64,000 nucleotides of DNA from Macrolepiota albuminosa (Eukaryota > Basidiomycota > Agaricomycetes > Agaricales > Agaricaceae), in assembly GCA_027475525.1 (NCBI GenBank), contig JAMWFC010000125.1, forward strand, positions 267,723 to 331,722. The letters run 5' to 3'. Every line of letters begins with the position of its first letter. Position 1 is the stretch's first letter. The notes under the pieces are model-generated. The model made no database searches. It worked only from the letters and a program-made list of their open reading frames with translations, and was not told the origin of the DNA. The position numbers and the translations under genes are program-made. Shown one piece after another: positions 11,670 to 21,402 of this stretch.

Positions 11670-12159
11670 TGTAAGGGCAACCTCTAGAGGCTGTGGCTCA
11701 GTCACACAGCTGGCAGAGGGAGATCCAAAGTGTATTAGAATATATACTGACAATATCATGATAGCTACTCATCTGGCAGAGGGAGATCCAAAGAGAACAA
11801 GTCTAGGAATTCCATATGCCAGGTTGGATGCTTCTGGAGCCTCTGAAGCATGGGAAACAACTGTACAGTACAACAAAACCTTAAAAACTTAAAAATTAAC
11901 TAACCAAACAACTGTGTAAACAAGGCAGGCAAACTTTGGCTTATATAAGCAGTCTGAAAGCAGTGCTGAAGGGCCCATACTTATCTGAATGATAGCTAAA
12001 GAACCAGAGCACCTCAAAGGCTGAGAATAGTACTAACAGATAGTGTTAAGAGAATAGAAACAGCAAAATGAGAGAAAAATAGAAAAAATAAGGAAATAAA
12101 TGAAAGGAGAGTGAAGGAATAAGGAGTGAAAAAAGGAAGAAATGAAGAGTCCCCTGACA
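11670..12159 (-). mobile_element. Family G LTR, inverted relative to 48879-49396
   Basis: Starts TGTAAGGGCAACC and ends GAGTCCCCTGACA. It is the reverse complement of the solo LTR at 48879-49396, with shared blocks around GGCAGAGGGAGATCC, GGTTGGATGCTTCTGG and GGGCCCATACTT. The flanks GTTAG and GAATA do not match, so no target duplication is visible; it may be recombined or old. Confidence 0.7.
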
Positions 12160-12420
12160 GAATATAGGTCAGAACCAAGGAGTCTTTTGGGACTAGTCAG
12201 ATAAGCCATAAGAGATGGTGAAGTGGGGATGTAGAGGATAGTGGAGAGAGTTTAAATGGCCTTTGGAGCAGCAGGAGAGACAGCAAAAACATGCAAAAGA
12301 AACTTCAAAATATTACAGGAGGTCCAGACAAAAATGTTGACATTATAGCAAAAAAATGAGACTTAACCTAATCTGGAACTGTAAATGACTGAGGACAGTC
12401 TTTATTTGGTGGAGGAGAGA
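12160..12420. other. AT-rich spacer between LTR fragments
   Basis: Non-coding, A-rich and CpG-poor. No match found elsewhere in the window by eye. Confidence 0.3.
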
Positions 12421-12660
12421 TGATACAATGCTGTATTAGCAATTAGGGACACAACATGCACCAGAAGTCACAATAAACATTTAATTATAAGGCTGAAAAC
12501 TATAAGCCTCCTAGTAGCAGCCTCAACAAATTATATCTTTAAAAATACCTCAATAAATACACAAAAAGTACAGAACAAAAGGCAGAGACCAGCTCAAGCT
12601 ATTAATTCAATAATAGTCCAGCCACTGTTATGGAAAGAAGAAGCATGGGGGCTGGCAGAG
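12421..12660 (+). mobile_element. Family H LTR, 5' fragment
   Basis: Starts TGATACAATGCTG and follows the first ~240 bp of the H-LTR, then stops abruptly where the F-box gene sequence begins. The rest of the LTR is missing. Confidence 0.75.
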
Positions 12661-14146
12661 GGAGTAAAATAAAATCAAATTGTGATGACTGTCAGGCTTA
12701 TTCTGCGTCAAGCCCTTCAGCAATGTTATTGGATGTATGTCAAGACAGAGAGTGAGACTTTTCAGTAAAGGGCATGCCACAAGTGTTTCAAGCAGTTCGT
12801 CAGGAACAATATCCACATATGCAAGCAGGAGATGGCGGATGGGTGGAAACATGTTCAATGGAGGCATTATGGCATCAAGGAGAAATAAATCATGCTCATT
12901 GCAGGAGAAAGAAGATGTATACCCTGCCAAATTGAGGTTATTGACTTTGGGAAGGAGCATCACATTGAGTACATCTGATATATCATGCAAGGAAAATGGC
13001 CCATTAAGCCTGAGGTGGAAATCAGTGAGATGCGGGAACATAATCGGAGAAGGTGGAATAACAGGCTAGCAAGAATCAAAACGGTCTGCCAGATTGATGT
13101 TATGAAAGGATGCGACCTGGAGTTGGGTACACTGAAAAAGAATGATGGCAAATGATTGAATCAATAATGAGCCTCTGACGTCAAGGTGGGTGAGCTGATT
13201 CCAGGGAAGAAAAAGTCGATTATCGCCTTCATACATGTCTCAAGGGATACGGAGCGTTACTTGTCTCAAACGGGAGGAATGGTCAAAGACAGTGATGGGA
13301 GAGCCGCATGTTTCAGCCCTCAAGTCAGTTTCAATGGCCAACAATTCCAAGTTGGAAAAGGAGCCTCCAGGTGAAACAAGGAAGTTTGCCAATGATGCTA
13401 GACTGCTCCATAATATGACCAAAACTGTAGTCATTCGAGGAGAGAACTTTGTGATATGTGAAGCGAGATTAGTAGCTAGTTCTTCATTGGCATTGTAATT
13501 ACATCTCAAGGTAAGCAAGAGTGGGCAGTGGCAATTAGCCTGGCCATACCATAGATCAAGAAATAAACCAATATTTGGCTTATGATCCAGTTGAAGTTTG
13601 AAATCATTCCAAAGACTGGAGCAGCCCAGTGCCGCTTTTCGCCATATACTATACACGTGAGATAATTGGAATGGGGATGCTCTTTTCCATAGCAATGGCC
13701 CATGGTATATGCTATATTCAAAGATTCTGGTGAGAATCTCTAATAGAAGAAGACAGATAGAGCTAAGCCATGACTCACAGAAATTAGCTTCGGCCTGTTT
13801 TTCTGCCTTTAGTCGTTCAAGTTCTTGCATTGTGCCAATGTCCTCATTTATTTTGAGCTGAAGCTGAAGCACATCACTTTTGACTTTTGCAAGTTCTGAG
13901 TTCTTCTGCGCTAATAGTGTTTTGAGCACAGAAACCTGATCAGGAGTCGGCCGCTGATTTGAACGTTTGAGTGGGTTGGAAACTACATCTGCAGAAACGA
14001 CCAATGAAGTTTTTGACTAGGCTGTTCATAAGTCACAACCACAAAAGCTAAAATAGTATGGAAACCTTGGCCTTTTCTTTTTTGAGCTCATTTAATTTGG
14101 TCTCAACAACATGAACAGTGTCGTCAGAAAGCGTGAAGCCTGGTGC
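12628..14146 (-). pseudogene. F-box-like protein gene, 3' end replaced by LTR sequence
   Basis: Typical mushroom F-box architecture. An upstream exon (about 14067-14146; DDTVHVVETKLNELKKEKAK) is spliced to a coiled-coil (ALAQKNSELAKVKSD-like heptads with LQLQLKINEDI). It is followed by the F-box LLLEILTRIFEYSI with SHVYSIWRKAALGCSSLW, then leucine-rich C-terminal segments (13041-12662; LPKVNNLNLAGY, LKSLTLCLD). F-box proteins link substrates to SCF ubiquitin ligases. Reading continues into the H-LTR fragment and stops at 12628, so the native C-terminus is gone. At least one frame change near 13240-13151 implies an intron or a lesion. Whether it is expressed is unknown. Confidence 0.65.
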
Positions 14147-14551
14147 TCAGTCAGTATACAAGGAATGTTAACATTGTGCAAGACATGCATTTGACTGTGG
14201 AGGTCATGAATCAGTTCAATGGCTTCTATTTCTATGCCAAAACTCATTGCCTACCAATCTTTTTTTGCTGGCTCGATACTGTTTGCCACAACTTTGGATC
14301 AGTCAAGTCAGACAGCAATCTCCTTTGCTGGGTTTGAAGTTGAAAGCTTGGAGTGAATCTTTGCACTTGTGCATCCATCCAGAGCAACCAATCTATGAGT
14401 AACATCGCAACCTGATGGCTCGGCCCAGATAGTTTTTCCACCGTGATAGACCACTCACATGGTCTCAACTTGAGAAAGAGCTAAAGACACACTAAAAATA
14501 CTTAATGATATAAAAATGAGATAGTACAACTTTAATTAAGGCAAAAGCATG
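14147..14551. other. Region upstream of the F-box gene, weak coding signal
   Basis: A minus-strand open stretch (14244-14468) could be a further 5' exon of the F-box gene or chance. No family recognised. Confidence 0.3.
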
Positions 14552-14629
14552 CAAGCAATTTCATGTACTGTTTAACTCTCTTTCCAAAGTTCTTTTCATC
14601 TTTCCCTCACGGTACTCGTTTGCTATCGG
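14552..14629 (-). pseudogene. Fragment of LSU (25S/28S) rRNA gene
   Basis: Read on the minus strand, these 78 bases follow the conserved 5' region of eukaryotic LSU rRNA: CCGATAGC, GAGTACCGTGAGGGAAAGAT, GAAAAGAACTTTGGAAAGAG, AGTTAAACAGTAC, GAAATTGCTTG. The match begins and ends abruptly. This is a stray fragment, not a functional rRNA locus. Confidence 0.88.
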
Positions 14630-14705
14630 CAGTTTACAAGCTACAAAATCAATTATCAGAACTTTTAATTATATAACACTAGTAGTTTCTACAGGTCAAT
14701 CTCAC

Positions 14706-15449
14706 TTGTCTAGTATGTATAAATTCCATGCTAGATTCTCAACTAATTCCCTGCCTTGGATTATGCACAGGATCACTACAGCGGGCTTCTCAATACCCAG
14801 TCATGAGGAACAACTGATAGCAACCCTTTTTGTGGATAATACAATAGTCTTCCTGGCTGAAGATGACGACTTTGCCAGCCTGCAAACCATTCTCGAGGAC
14901 TGGTGCCTTGCATCATCAGTGTGCTTCAACATAAAAAAGACCAAGGTTATACCAATAGGAGTAAGGGCTTTCTGAGAGAAGGTAATCCAGGAAAGGAGAA
15001 CAAAGCCCAACCATCCCCCCATCCCAGAGAACATCCACATTGCCAGGGAAGGCGAGGCAGTGAGAATCCTGGGCACATGGTTTGGTAATAGCCTGAATGC
15101 CACGGAGCCCTGGGGCCCGGTCATTGACAAAATCGACAGGTACCTGGATAGATGGGAATTTAGCCACCCAACTGTGGAAGGAAGACGTCTAATCATACAA
15201 ATGGTCATAGGTGGCATAACCCAATACCTGACTCAAGTCCAAGGAATGCCTAGCAATGTGGAACATACGCTGATCAAGAAAATAAGAGCTTTCATGTGGC
15301 ACAATAAAAGGGCACCCATAGCAGAGCACACTCTGCTTGTGCCAAGGAGCAAGGGAGGAAGAGACTTCCTAGATCTGGCTGCAAGAAATGAGGCAATCAA
15401 TGTTATGTGGCTGAAGTCCTACCTGAATCTGAGCCCAGACAGACCAATG
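14706..15449 (+). pseudogene. LINE (non-LTR) reverse transcriptase, 5'-truncated, piece 1
   Basis: C-terminal half of a Tad-like fungal LINE reverse transcriptase. The catalytic box appears as LFVDNTIVFL where functional enzymes have FADD, so the second Asp is lost. The block NIKKTKVIPIG follows, then a single in-frame stop (14973-14975), then thumb-region sequence in the same frame (ILGTWFGNSLN, GRRLIIQMVIGG, RAFMWHNKRAPI, VPRSKGGRDFLDL). The frame ends at SPDRPM where a solo LTR was inserted. The upstream RT motifs and any ORF1 are absent. Confidence 0.82.
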
Positions 15450-16427
15450 TAGTACTTGGTAGAAGTATTACTTGATAGTTCTGGGGCTTGCTAGTGTAGA
15501 ATATGACCTTGAATTCACACTGACTTTGATGACGAAAGGGATAATTATTATCTTGACTGCGTTTAATAATCTTGCAAAACGCTGAGGTTTTTGAGGAATT
15601 ATAATATTGAATGAGAATAATAATATTCCCACAAGTCGAGGTTTCTTAACAAACTCCAGCCTAAGTGATTCACTCCCTGGGAATCACCAAGCCTTTGCCT
15701 ATCAATTGCCTGTCCATTCTCTACTAAACTTGGGCTATTTATACTGTTTTTCTGGTGCACAGACCACTATCTACATATGACTCTTTGTCGGAAACTCTCC
15801 CACTTCCAGAACGTATTTGATAGTCCAATTTCCCTTTTGGGAGGCCTGTTTCAGTGCCACCCGTTCCACCATTCTTCCGGATGTTTCTGATTGCCGCTTC
15901 TCCATTTGCTTGAGCTCCATTTAGCCTGATCTAATTCATGGATCCTTCTTTCCTCTTTGAGCGCCTCCCTGCATCCTCTACTTCTTTCCTTTTCCCCTCC
16001 TTGTTGTCAAATCGAACATTGACTGATTTGACGATGAAATTGAGAATTATAATATTGAATGAATATAATAATTTCCCAATTTCATCCTATTCCGTCCATT
16101 GCCGAACATTGACTGATTTGATGATGAAATTGAGAATTATAATATCGAATGAATATAATAATTTCCCAATTTCATCCTGTTCCGTCCATTACCAGCTTCC
16201 ATGCTTTTCCTCTCCATGACAGTGGTTAGACTATTGTTGAGCTGATAGTTTGAGCCGGTCCCTGCCTGTTGTTCTGTACTTTTCTGTGTATTTGTTGGGA
16301 TATTTTCGGAGATAGATATTTGTTGAGACTGCTACCAGGAGGCTTACAGTTTTCAGCCTATAATTAAATGTTTATTTTGACTTCTGGTGCATGTTTTGTC
16401 CCTGACTGCTGGTACAGCGTCGTATCA
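15448..16427 (-). mobile_element. Family H solo LTR inside the LINE, TSD CCAA
   Basis: Reverse complement of the LTR at 9729-10943: plus-strand start TGTAGTACTTGG, end CGTCGTATCA. CCAA occurs immediately before (15444-15447) and after (16428-16431). Without the LTR and one CCAA the LINE reading frame is continuous across the joint (DRPM followed by WAGLAD), which fixes the borders. It carries an imperfect 90-bp tandem duplication at about 16013-16190. Confidence 0.9.
16013..16190. repeat. Imperfect 90-bp tandem duplication in the H-LTR
   Basis: Two copies starting CGAACATTGACTGATTTGA, differing at several bases. The period (90) and the mismatches separate it from the exact 77-bp duplications elsewhere. 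Confidence 0.8.
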
Positions 16428-17610
16428 CCAATGTGGGCTGGTTTGGCAGACACACTTCTTGCCCTTATTGTCCCCACAATGGAATGGAATGTCAATCCAC
16501 ATGTAAGGAATAACCCTGATCCTTGCCACAGACGGCTCCTGCCTAAACAATGGGGAGGCCAACGCACAAGCTGGCTCTGGGAATTTCTATGCGGATGACA
16601 GCCCCCTGAACTGGAGCATTAAAGTCCCTCCCCATATCTCCCAATCAAACCAGACCGGCAAGCTGCTAGCACTAAAGAAAGCTGCGGAGAATGGCCCAGT
16701 GGACGCCAATCTAGACATTGAACTGGACTCTAAGTACATGTTGAACCTGGTAACCAGAGACCTGCAGAAGAATGAGGATGCCGGCTACATTGACAATGCA
16801 AATGCAGACTTAGCCCGCATCACGGTGGAAAGGCTCCAGGCTAGAAGGACAAAGTCCAGGCTAGTATGGGTCAAGAGTCACTCAGGTCAGGCCAGAAACA
16901 AAGGAGCTGACAGACTGGCCGGGGAGGCAGCCAATGCTGCCCTGCTACCTCTGAACATGAGCTCCTGTCCCTCTCTTCAAGTCTCAGGAGCAAAGCTGAT
17001 GGTTATGACACAGGCCATGGCCTACAAGGCGATAAGAAAAATTAAGAGGAAGGGGACCACATCCGAATAAGCCAGGACAACAAAAAACCTGGATCACACG
17101 CTGGACTGTGCTGAGAAAATATTTGGGAAGAGATTCCCTGCCTCAGCAGTATGGAAAAAACAGTGTAACAAGGTCTTCTTGAGGGAGGCAAGGTACTTTC
17201 TGTGGATGACCACCCACAATGTGTACATGGTAGAGGACCACTGATTGTGCCCAACAATGAAATAGGACCTCCAAGACAGGGCCATATGCATATACTGCTA
17301 AACTCTTGAGTCCATGGCACACATTCTCACAGAGTGTGAGACAATGGGGCAGAATGAGATATGAGGGGCTGCCCAAGAGCTGTGGAACAGGAAGAGCAAA
17401 GACACCTGGTACAGGCCAGTCCTTGGAACGATTCTAGGTGCCCCGCTAGCAGAATTCTCTGACCCAGAAGGAAACACGCTCCCCAGTCATGCCAGACTAT
17501 ATATGATAATCATGGTCAAATCAGCACATCTTATTTGGAAGCTCCGATGCGAGAGGGTCATCCAGAATGAAAACATCCCGTTTCATAAAGCCAAAGTAAT
17601 CAGGAGATGG
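16428..17610 (+). pseudogene. LINE piece 2: RNase H and C-terminal region
   Basis: Continues piece 1. An RNase H domain is visible after a one-base frame change: ATDGSC (first Asp, about 16527), GKLLAL where the catalytic Glu is replaced by Lys, ELDSKYM (Asp), and VKSHSGQARNKGADRLAGEA (final Asp region). Beyond it come several stops (for example 17068, 17242), then the C-terminal block NENIPFHKAKVIRRW, which runs directly into element A's 5' LTR. RNase H in these LINEs removes the RNA template. This copy is dead. Confidence 0.82.
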
Positions 17611-17786
17611 TGTAACGGAGTCATCCGTATTCTCATCAGCGTCAATGACGCTATAATCAATTAGTAGAGTATTACGTAAGACAACATCTTGTTTTCACTC
17701 TAAGTACTAGTCAATCCGATACTGTGGTCTGATTTAGCACTTGTGTGATACACACAAGATAGTTCTAACCTGTAACTCCGGTTACA
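17611..17786 (+). repeat. Element A 5' LTR
   Basis: TGTAACGG...GGTTACA. The last 16 bases (TGTAACTCCGGTTACA) and the internal TGTGTGATACACACA and GCGTCAATGACGC are inverted repeats. It is followed directly by TTTTTTTAAATC, with no TGG-type tRNA primer-binding site. It differs from the 3' LTR at 7 positions, all transitions that fit CpG decay. Confidence 0.95.
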
Positions 17787-17897
17787 TTTTTTTAAATCTT
17801 CTGCTATTGGCTTTAGACTCTAGGCTTGTTACCGACTAGGCAACTCTCATCAAAACCTCTCGATTCTCTGTTGGCATCACGCTGAAAACGTGCTTCC

Positions 17898-20800
17898 ATG
17901 ACTGGCTCTCTTGATCCGGATCCTCCGTTCCCAGCTGCAGACGCAGGTGACTTACCTGTGCTTCAGGCTGTGAAGACGCAATCTGCGTCAGCATACCAAC
18001 CTCCGCCAAAGCAGGACGAAAAGACCCCTTGCAATGTCAGCGCGAGCTATGGAATGCCTGGTGGGCTATCCGTATCACAGATGATGTCCATTGTACGACC
18101 TGGTGGAAAACCAGGAGATAGATCCGCGGTCTCAGGAGTGTCGCTGCCAGCGAGCCAAATGCCCTCACTGATGTATCCGGTATTGCCCAAGAGCTCTTCA
18201 GCTCCCTCGGAGGGTCAACCGGACGTTACCCAGTACTCGGAAATGGTACAAGGCAGCGCGTTTGCGCATAGCACCCCATTCCGGACTGCACCTACGGAAC
18301 GGCATTTGGAATATGTGGCCAATGCTGCCACTGAACCGGGACCGTTGTCGTTGACGACACAAGGACAGAAGCAAGGACCAGCAATAGTGGTCAGTAGGGA
18401 AGACAACAATGTTGTAAGGTTGGACAAGGCGTTAACAACGCCTGGAAGTCCAGAGTTGCACCGACGAGCCGGCAAACAGCCGCAAGTGAGGCATGACGGC
18501 CTCAGGAGAGTTATGGACTTAGAGTCCGAGTTGGAGTCCTCAGATGATGAGGAAAGCAAAAGGTCGCATTCGACCTTATCTATCCAGTTGCAGCTAGTAT
18601 TGGACCGATATCCGGCAGTCGTGAAGGAATCGACGCGAAAGCGTCTTCAGCTTTATGTAGTGAAGCACTTACAGTTGCTGGCGGCTAGGAGCCACGATGT
18701 ACCCCGTGCAGATTCGAGTGAATATATTGAATTGTTTGTGCGCATCTTCGAACTCGAAGTAGTGGAATATCTTAAGCGCAAAGAGGCGCGAGGGTCAGCA
18801 GTCTCAACGGCTACTCCAGCCGACTCAGTAGAATGTGAGATGAGTGTGCGCAGACGAGCGCCATTAATCGTGGACCCGATGGAATTGCTCAATGCGCCTC
18901 GTCAGGCTAATGAGTCTCAGCAAGACTATGTTCAGTGTCAGAACGCTGCAAACTGTCAACGCATTGTTAGCGGAGTGCCTCAGCAGGCATTGTCTGAGGT
19001 GGAGACTGTAACGACGACTCCGGCAGAGCCAGAGGCACCACTTGCAGTGCAGGAGGTTAAGACACCTCGTAAGCAAGTTACAATCAAGGAAGAGGTGGAT
19101 GAAGTCCACATTCTTGAGGAGCGAACGCGACCACGACGCGTAGTGCGACGCGTCCACCTAGTGGACAACTGGAATGAACGCGTCAATTACCAAAGGATAC
19201 GCAACCAGGACTTGCGCGATCATGGTGAGTCGTTCATTGACGACCAGGGGGTAGTCTTTGAAGGGCGTGAGGGCGTAACGCCTGTCGATGACATGCGGCG
19301 ACAATTTGCGGCTCGGACTGCTGAACCGGACAGAGATCCGGGTGGTAGTGACGACAGTAGTGGTCACTATGAATGGAGGGAGCCAAGTCGTCGCAATCAC
19401 GACGGTGGAGATTGTGATTGTAGGAATGACGATCAGGACAATAATAATCGTCGTGATAGTGGCAGGCAGGCTGGTGGATTACCAGCAGAGCAACAAGTGA
19501 GGCAACAGCCCACCACACGGCCGGAAAGAGTGGCCAATGAGCACCTGTTTCGCAGTCCTCGGGCATTTTCAATGCCCGCACCTCATGATTTGCGTGAAAC
19601 TACGCCGGGAATGAATGAAGCGGTCAGGATCCATATGGATCATATGCATGACCGCCTCACTCATCTGGTGGATGACTCCCTTGGAGTCAGATTTAAGTTC
19701 CCTGCTGGGGTAAGCCCCCGTAAATCCGATGGTAAGCACATACGTGTGTACGCTGGAGGACATAGGTTCTCTCAACTGGAGGACTGGGCCATGGACGTGT
19801 GCTACCACCTTGCAGCCTGCTGCTATGGTGGGGACGACATGGACCAGGAGAGGATATTCGTGCTACACGAATTTATGGAAGGAGAGGCTTGGAATTGGTT
19901 CCGTCGCCATGTTCTCCACATTAATCGCGACAAATCGCACTGGACATTTAAAGAGGTCCTGATAGGACTGTATAATCGGTTCGTCAACGCTGCTACAATG
20001 CAGGAAGCTTGTGATGCCTTTAGAAAGGCAGTGTATAATGCTAAGACTGGCGTCCAGACCTTTTATGATGACCTGGTGGGTCATGCACAGAATATGGCCG
20101 TCTATCCAGACGAATACACTATCCGCGAGACATTCCTGGATGGAATACCCACAGACATGAGGAGAGCGTTGATACGCGACGATAATTTGTCTCCGGAGGT
20201 CAATACTGTGACCGAATTCTTGGCGTATGCCATCCGTTATGAGCAGTCGACACGGACTGCAAACCATTATGAGCAGCGTAGTTCATGCCGAGGACCAGTG
20301 AACCGTCAGGCAGTGAAGGTGGGAACCTTCCTGGCCAAACGGACAGATATGGAGAATAATCGCAATCCACGATTCGTTGTTCGTAAGACAATTCCTGGAG
20401 GCCAACGGCCTCGATCGAAGCCTGCTGGACAGTTGCCAGCAAAGGATAGTCGACCCTTTTCGGGTCAGAATCAAGTAGCACCGAGAGGAGTGGTGGCGCC
20501 TGTACCGCGTATAGCGGGCAAAACCGCTGGGGCTCCAGGAGCGGCCCAGAGAAGGCCTGCCGGGGATCCCTCAGCGTGCTATAACTGTGGCAGGAGCGGG
20601 CATTTCGCTAAGGAGTGTCCCGCCCCTCCTAAGGCACACATCCGAGCGGCCCATATGGCTGCGGCACCTAGCGATGTCGTCAGTGACGACGAGGACGACG
20701 AGATCGTTGAGGAAGCGGAGGAAGAACCGCAGGTAGAGGCTGACGGGTCGGAAGTGGATGACGCCGAGAGCGTCCAGATTGATGGCGACAAATACGTTGC

Positions 20801-21398
20801 AGTGGATGTGTACGACAGCGACTACTATGCTCGTGATGACGAGGAGGAACACCTGTTTGCACTGACGGAGTGCCGTGGAGATCAGCGCGTCCGAATGAGA
20901 CGCGTAACCCTGCAGAAGGCAACTAATAAGTTGCAGCGGCCACGCTATACTCCCAAAGAGAAGGAGTGCCTGGTCACGTATGTTGATGTCAATGGACATC
21001 CGGCATGGACGTTGTGGGACTCTGGGAGTACCACTATGGGCATTACGCCCCAGTTTGCTCACGTCAACGTGATTTGCGTTCATGAACTGGAGGAGCCCTT
21101 GATGCTCCAGCTGGGGACTGTGGGGAGTTGCGCTATGGTGCAGTTTGGCGTGGAGGTGAGAATAAAGACGTCAGGAACGTCAATGAAAGAATACGTGGAT
21201 ATAGCGAATTTTGATCGCTATGACATGATTATCGGTACGCCGTTCATGCGTAAGAACAAGGTGTCGCTGGATTTCGTGAACGACATGGTTGTTGTGAATG
21301 GTACGCCTTTGAAGGTGGAGAAAGTGGTGTTGAACAATACAGATGGTCGTTTGAGGCGCTATCGCGCAACTGAAAAGCGGCGTGATGAGCGCAACTGA
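17898..21398 (+). CDS. gag: Element A Gag-protease polyprotein (1166 aa)
   Basis: Intact open frame from ATG 17898; the homologous ATG is kept in copy D (57701). Residues 1 to about 600 form an unusually long, charged and Pro/Ser-rich N-terminal region with no recognised domain. About 620-790 is the Gag capsid-like domain (QLEDWAMDVCYHL, EGEAWNWFRRHVLHIN, FLDGIPTDMRRALI). A CCHC zinc knuckle CYNCGRSGHFAKEC starts at residue 894. An acidic linker leads to the aspartic protease (DSG at 1041-1043; later DMIIGTPFM). Gag packages element RNA; the protease matures the polyprotein. It ends at UGA in the context UGA-CUA-G with the pol frame continuing in phase. Confidence 0.93.
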   Translation: MTGSLDPDPPFPAADAGDLPVLQAVKTQSASAYQPPPKQDEKTPCNVSASYGMPGGLSVSQMMSIVRPGGKPGDRSAVSGVSLPASQMPSLMYPVLPKSSSAPSEGQPDVTQYSEMVQGSAFAHSTPFRTAPTERHLEYVANAATEPGPLSLTTQGQKQGPAIVVSREDNNVVRLDKALTTPGSPELHRRAGKQPQVRHDGLRRVMDLESELESSDDEESKRSHSTLSIQLQLVLDRYPAVVKESTRKRLQLYVVKHLQLLAARSHDVPRADSSEYIELFVRIFELEVVEYLKRKEARGSAVSTATPADSVECEMSVRRRAPLIVDPMELLNAPRQANESQQDYVQCQNAANCQRIVSGVPQQALSEVETVTTTPAEPEAPLAVQEVKTPRKQVTIKEEVDEVHILEERTRPRRVVRRVHLVDNWNERVNYQRIRNQDLRDHGESFIDDQGVVFEGREGVTPVDDMRRQFAARTAEPDRDPGGSDDSSGHYEWREPSRRNHDGGDCDCRNDDQDNNNRRDSGRQAGGLPAEQQVRQQPTTRPERVANEHLFRSPRAFSMPAPHDLRETTPGMNEAVRIHMDHMHDRLTHLVDDSLGVRFKFPAGVSPRKSDGKHIRVYAGGHRFSQLEDWAMDVCYHLAACCYGGDDMDQERIFVLHEFMEGEAWNWFRRHVLHINRDKSHWTFKEVLIGLYNRFVNAATMQEACDAFRKAVYNAKTGVQTFYDDLVGHAQNMAVYPDEYTIRETFLDGIPTDMRRALIRDDNLSPEVNTVTEFLAYAIRYEQSTRTANHYEQRSSCRGPVNRQAVKVGTFLAKRTDMENNRNPRFVVRKTIPGGQRPRSKPAGQLPAKDSRPFSGQNQVAPRGVVAPVPRIAGKTAGAPGAAQRRPAGDPSACYNCGRSGHFAKECPAPPKAHIRAAHMAAAPSDVVSDDEDDEIVEEAEEEPQVEADGSEVDDAESVQIDGDKYVAVDVYDSDYYARDDEEEHLFALTECRGDQRVRMRRVTLQKATNKLQRPRYTPKEKECLVTYVDVNGHPAWTLWDSGSTTMGITPQFAHVNVICVHELEEPLMLQLGTVGSCAMVQFGVEVRIKTSGTSMKEYVDIANFDRYDMIIGTPFMRKNKVSLDFVNDMVVVNGTPLKVEKVVLNNTDGRLRRYRATEKRRDERN

Positions 21399-21402
21399 CT
21401 AG
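21396..21402 (+). promoter_or_regulatory. Candidate stop-codon readthrough site at the gag-pol junction
   Basis: TGACTAG. A single UGA ends Gag-protease and the same frame stays open for 87 codons downstream. UGA followed by CUA is an established leaky context in fungi and animals. Element B has UGA-CUU-G at the homologous position (48638) with homologous flanking protein, and D has UGA-CUA-G at 61198. Confidence 0.6.

Noticed and set aside
11665..12164. TSD for the G-LTR at 11670-12159
   Set aside because: Flanks GTTAG and GAATA do not match.
14552..14629. Active rDNA unit
   Set aside because: Only 78 bp of LSU with abrupt ends and no SSU, 5.8S or ITS around it.
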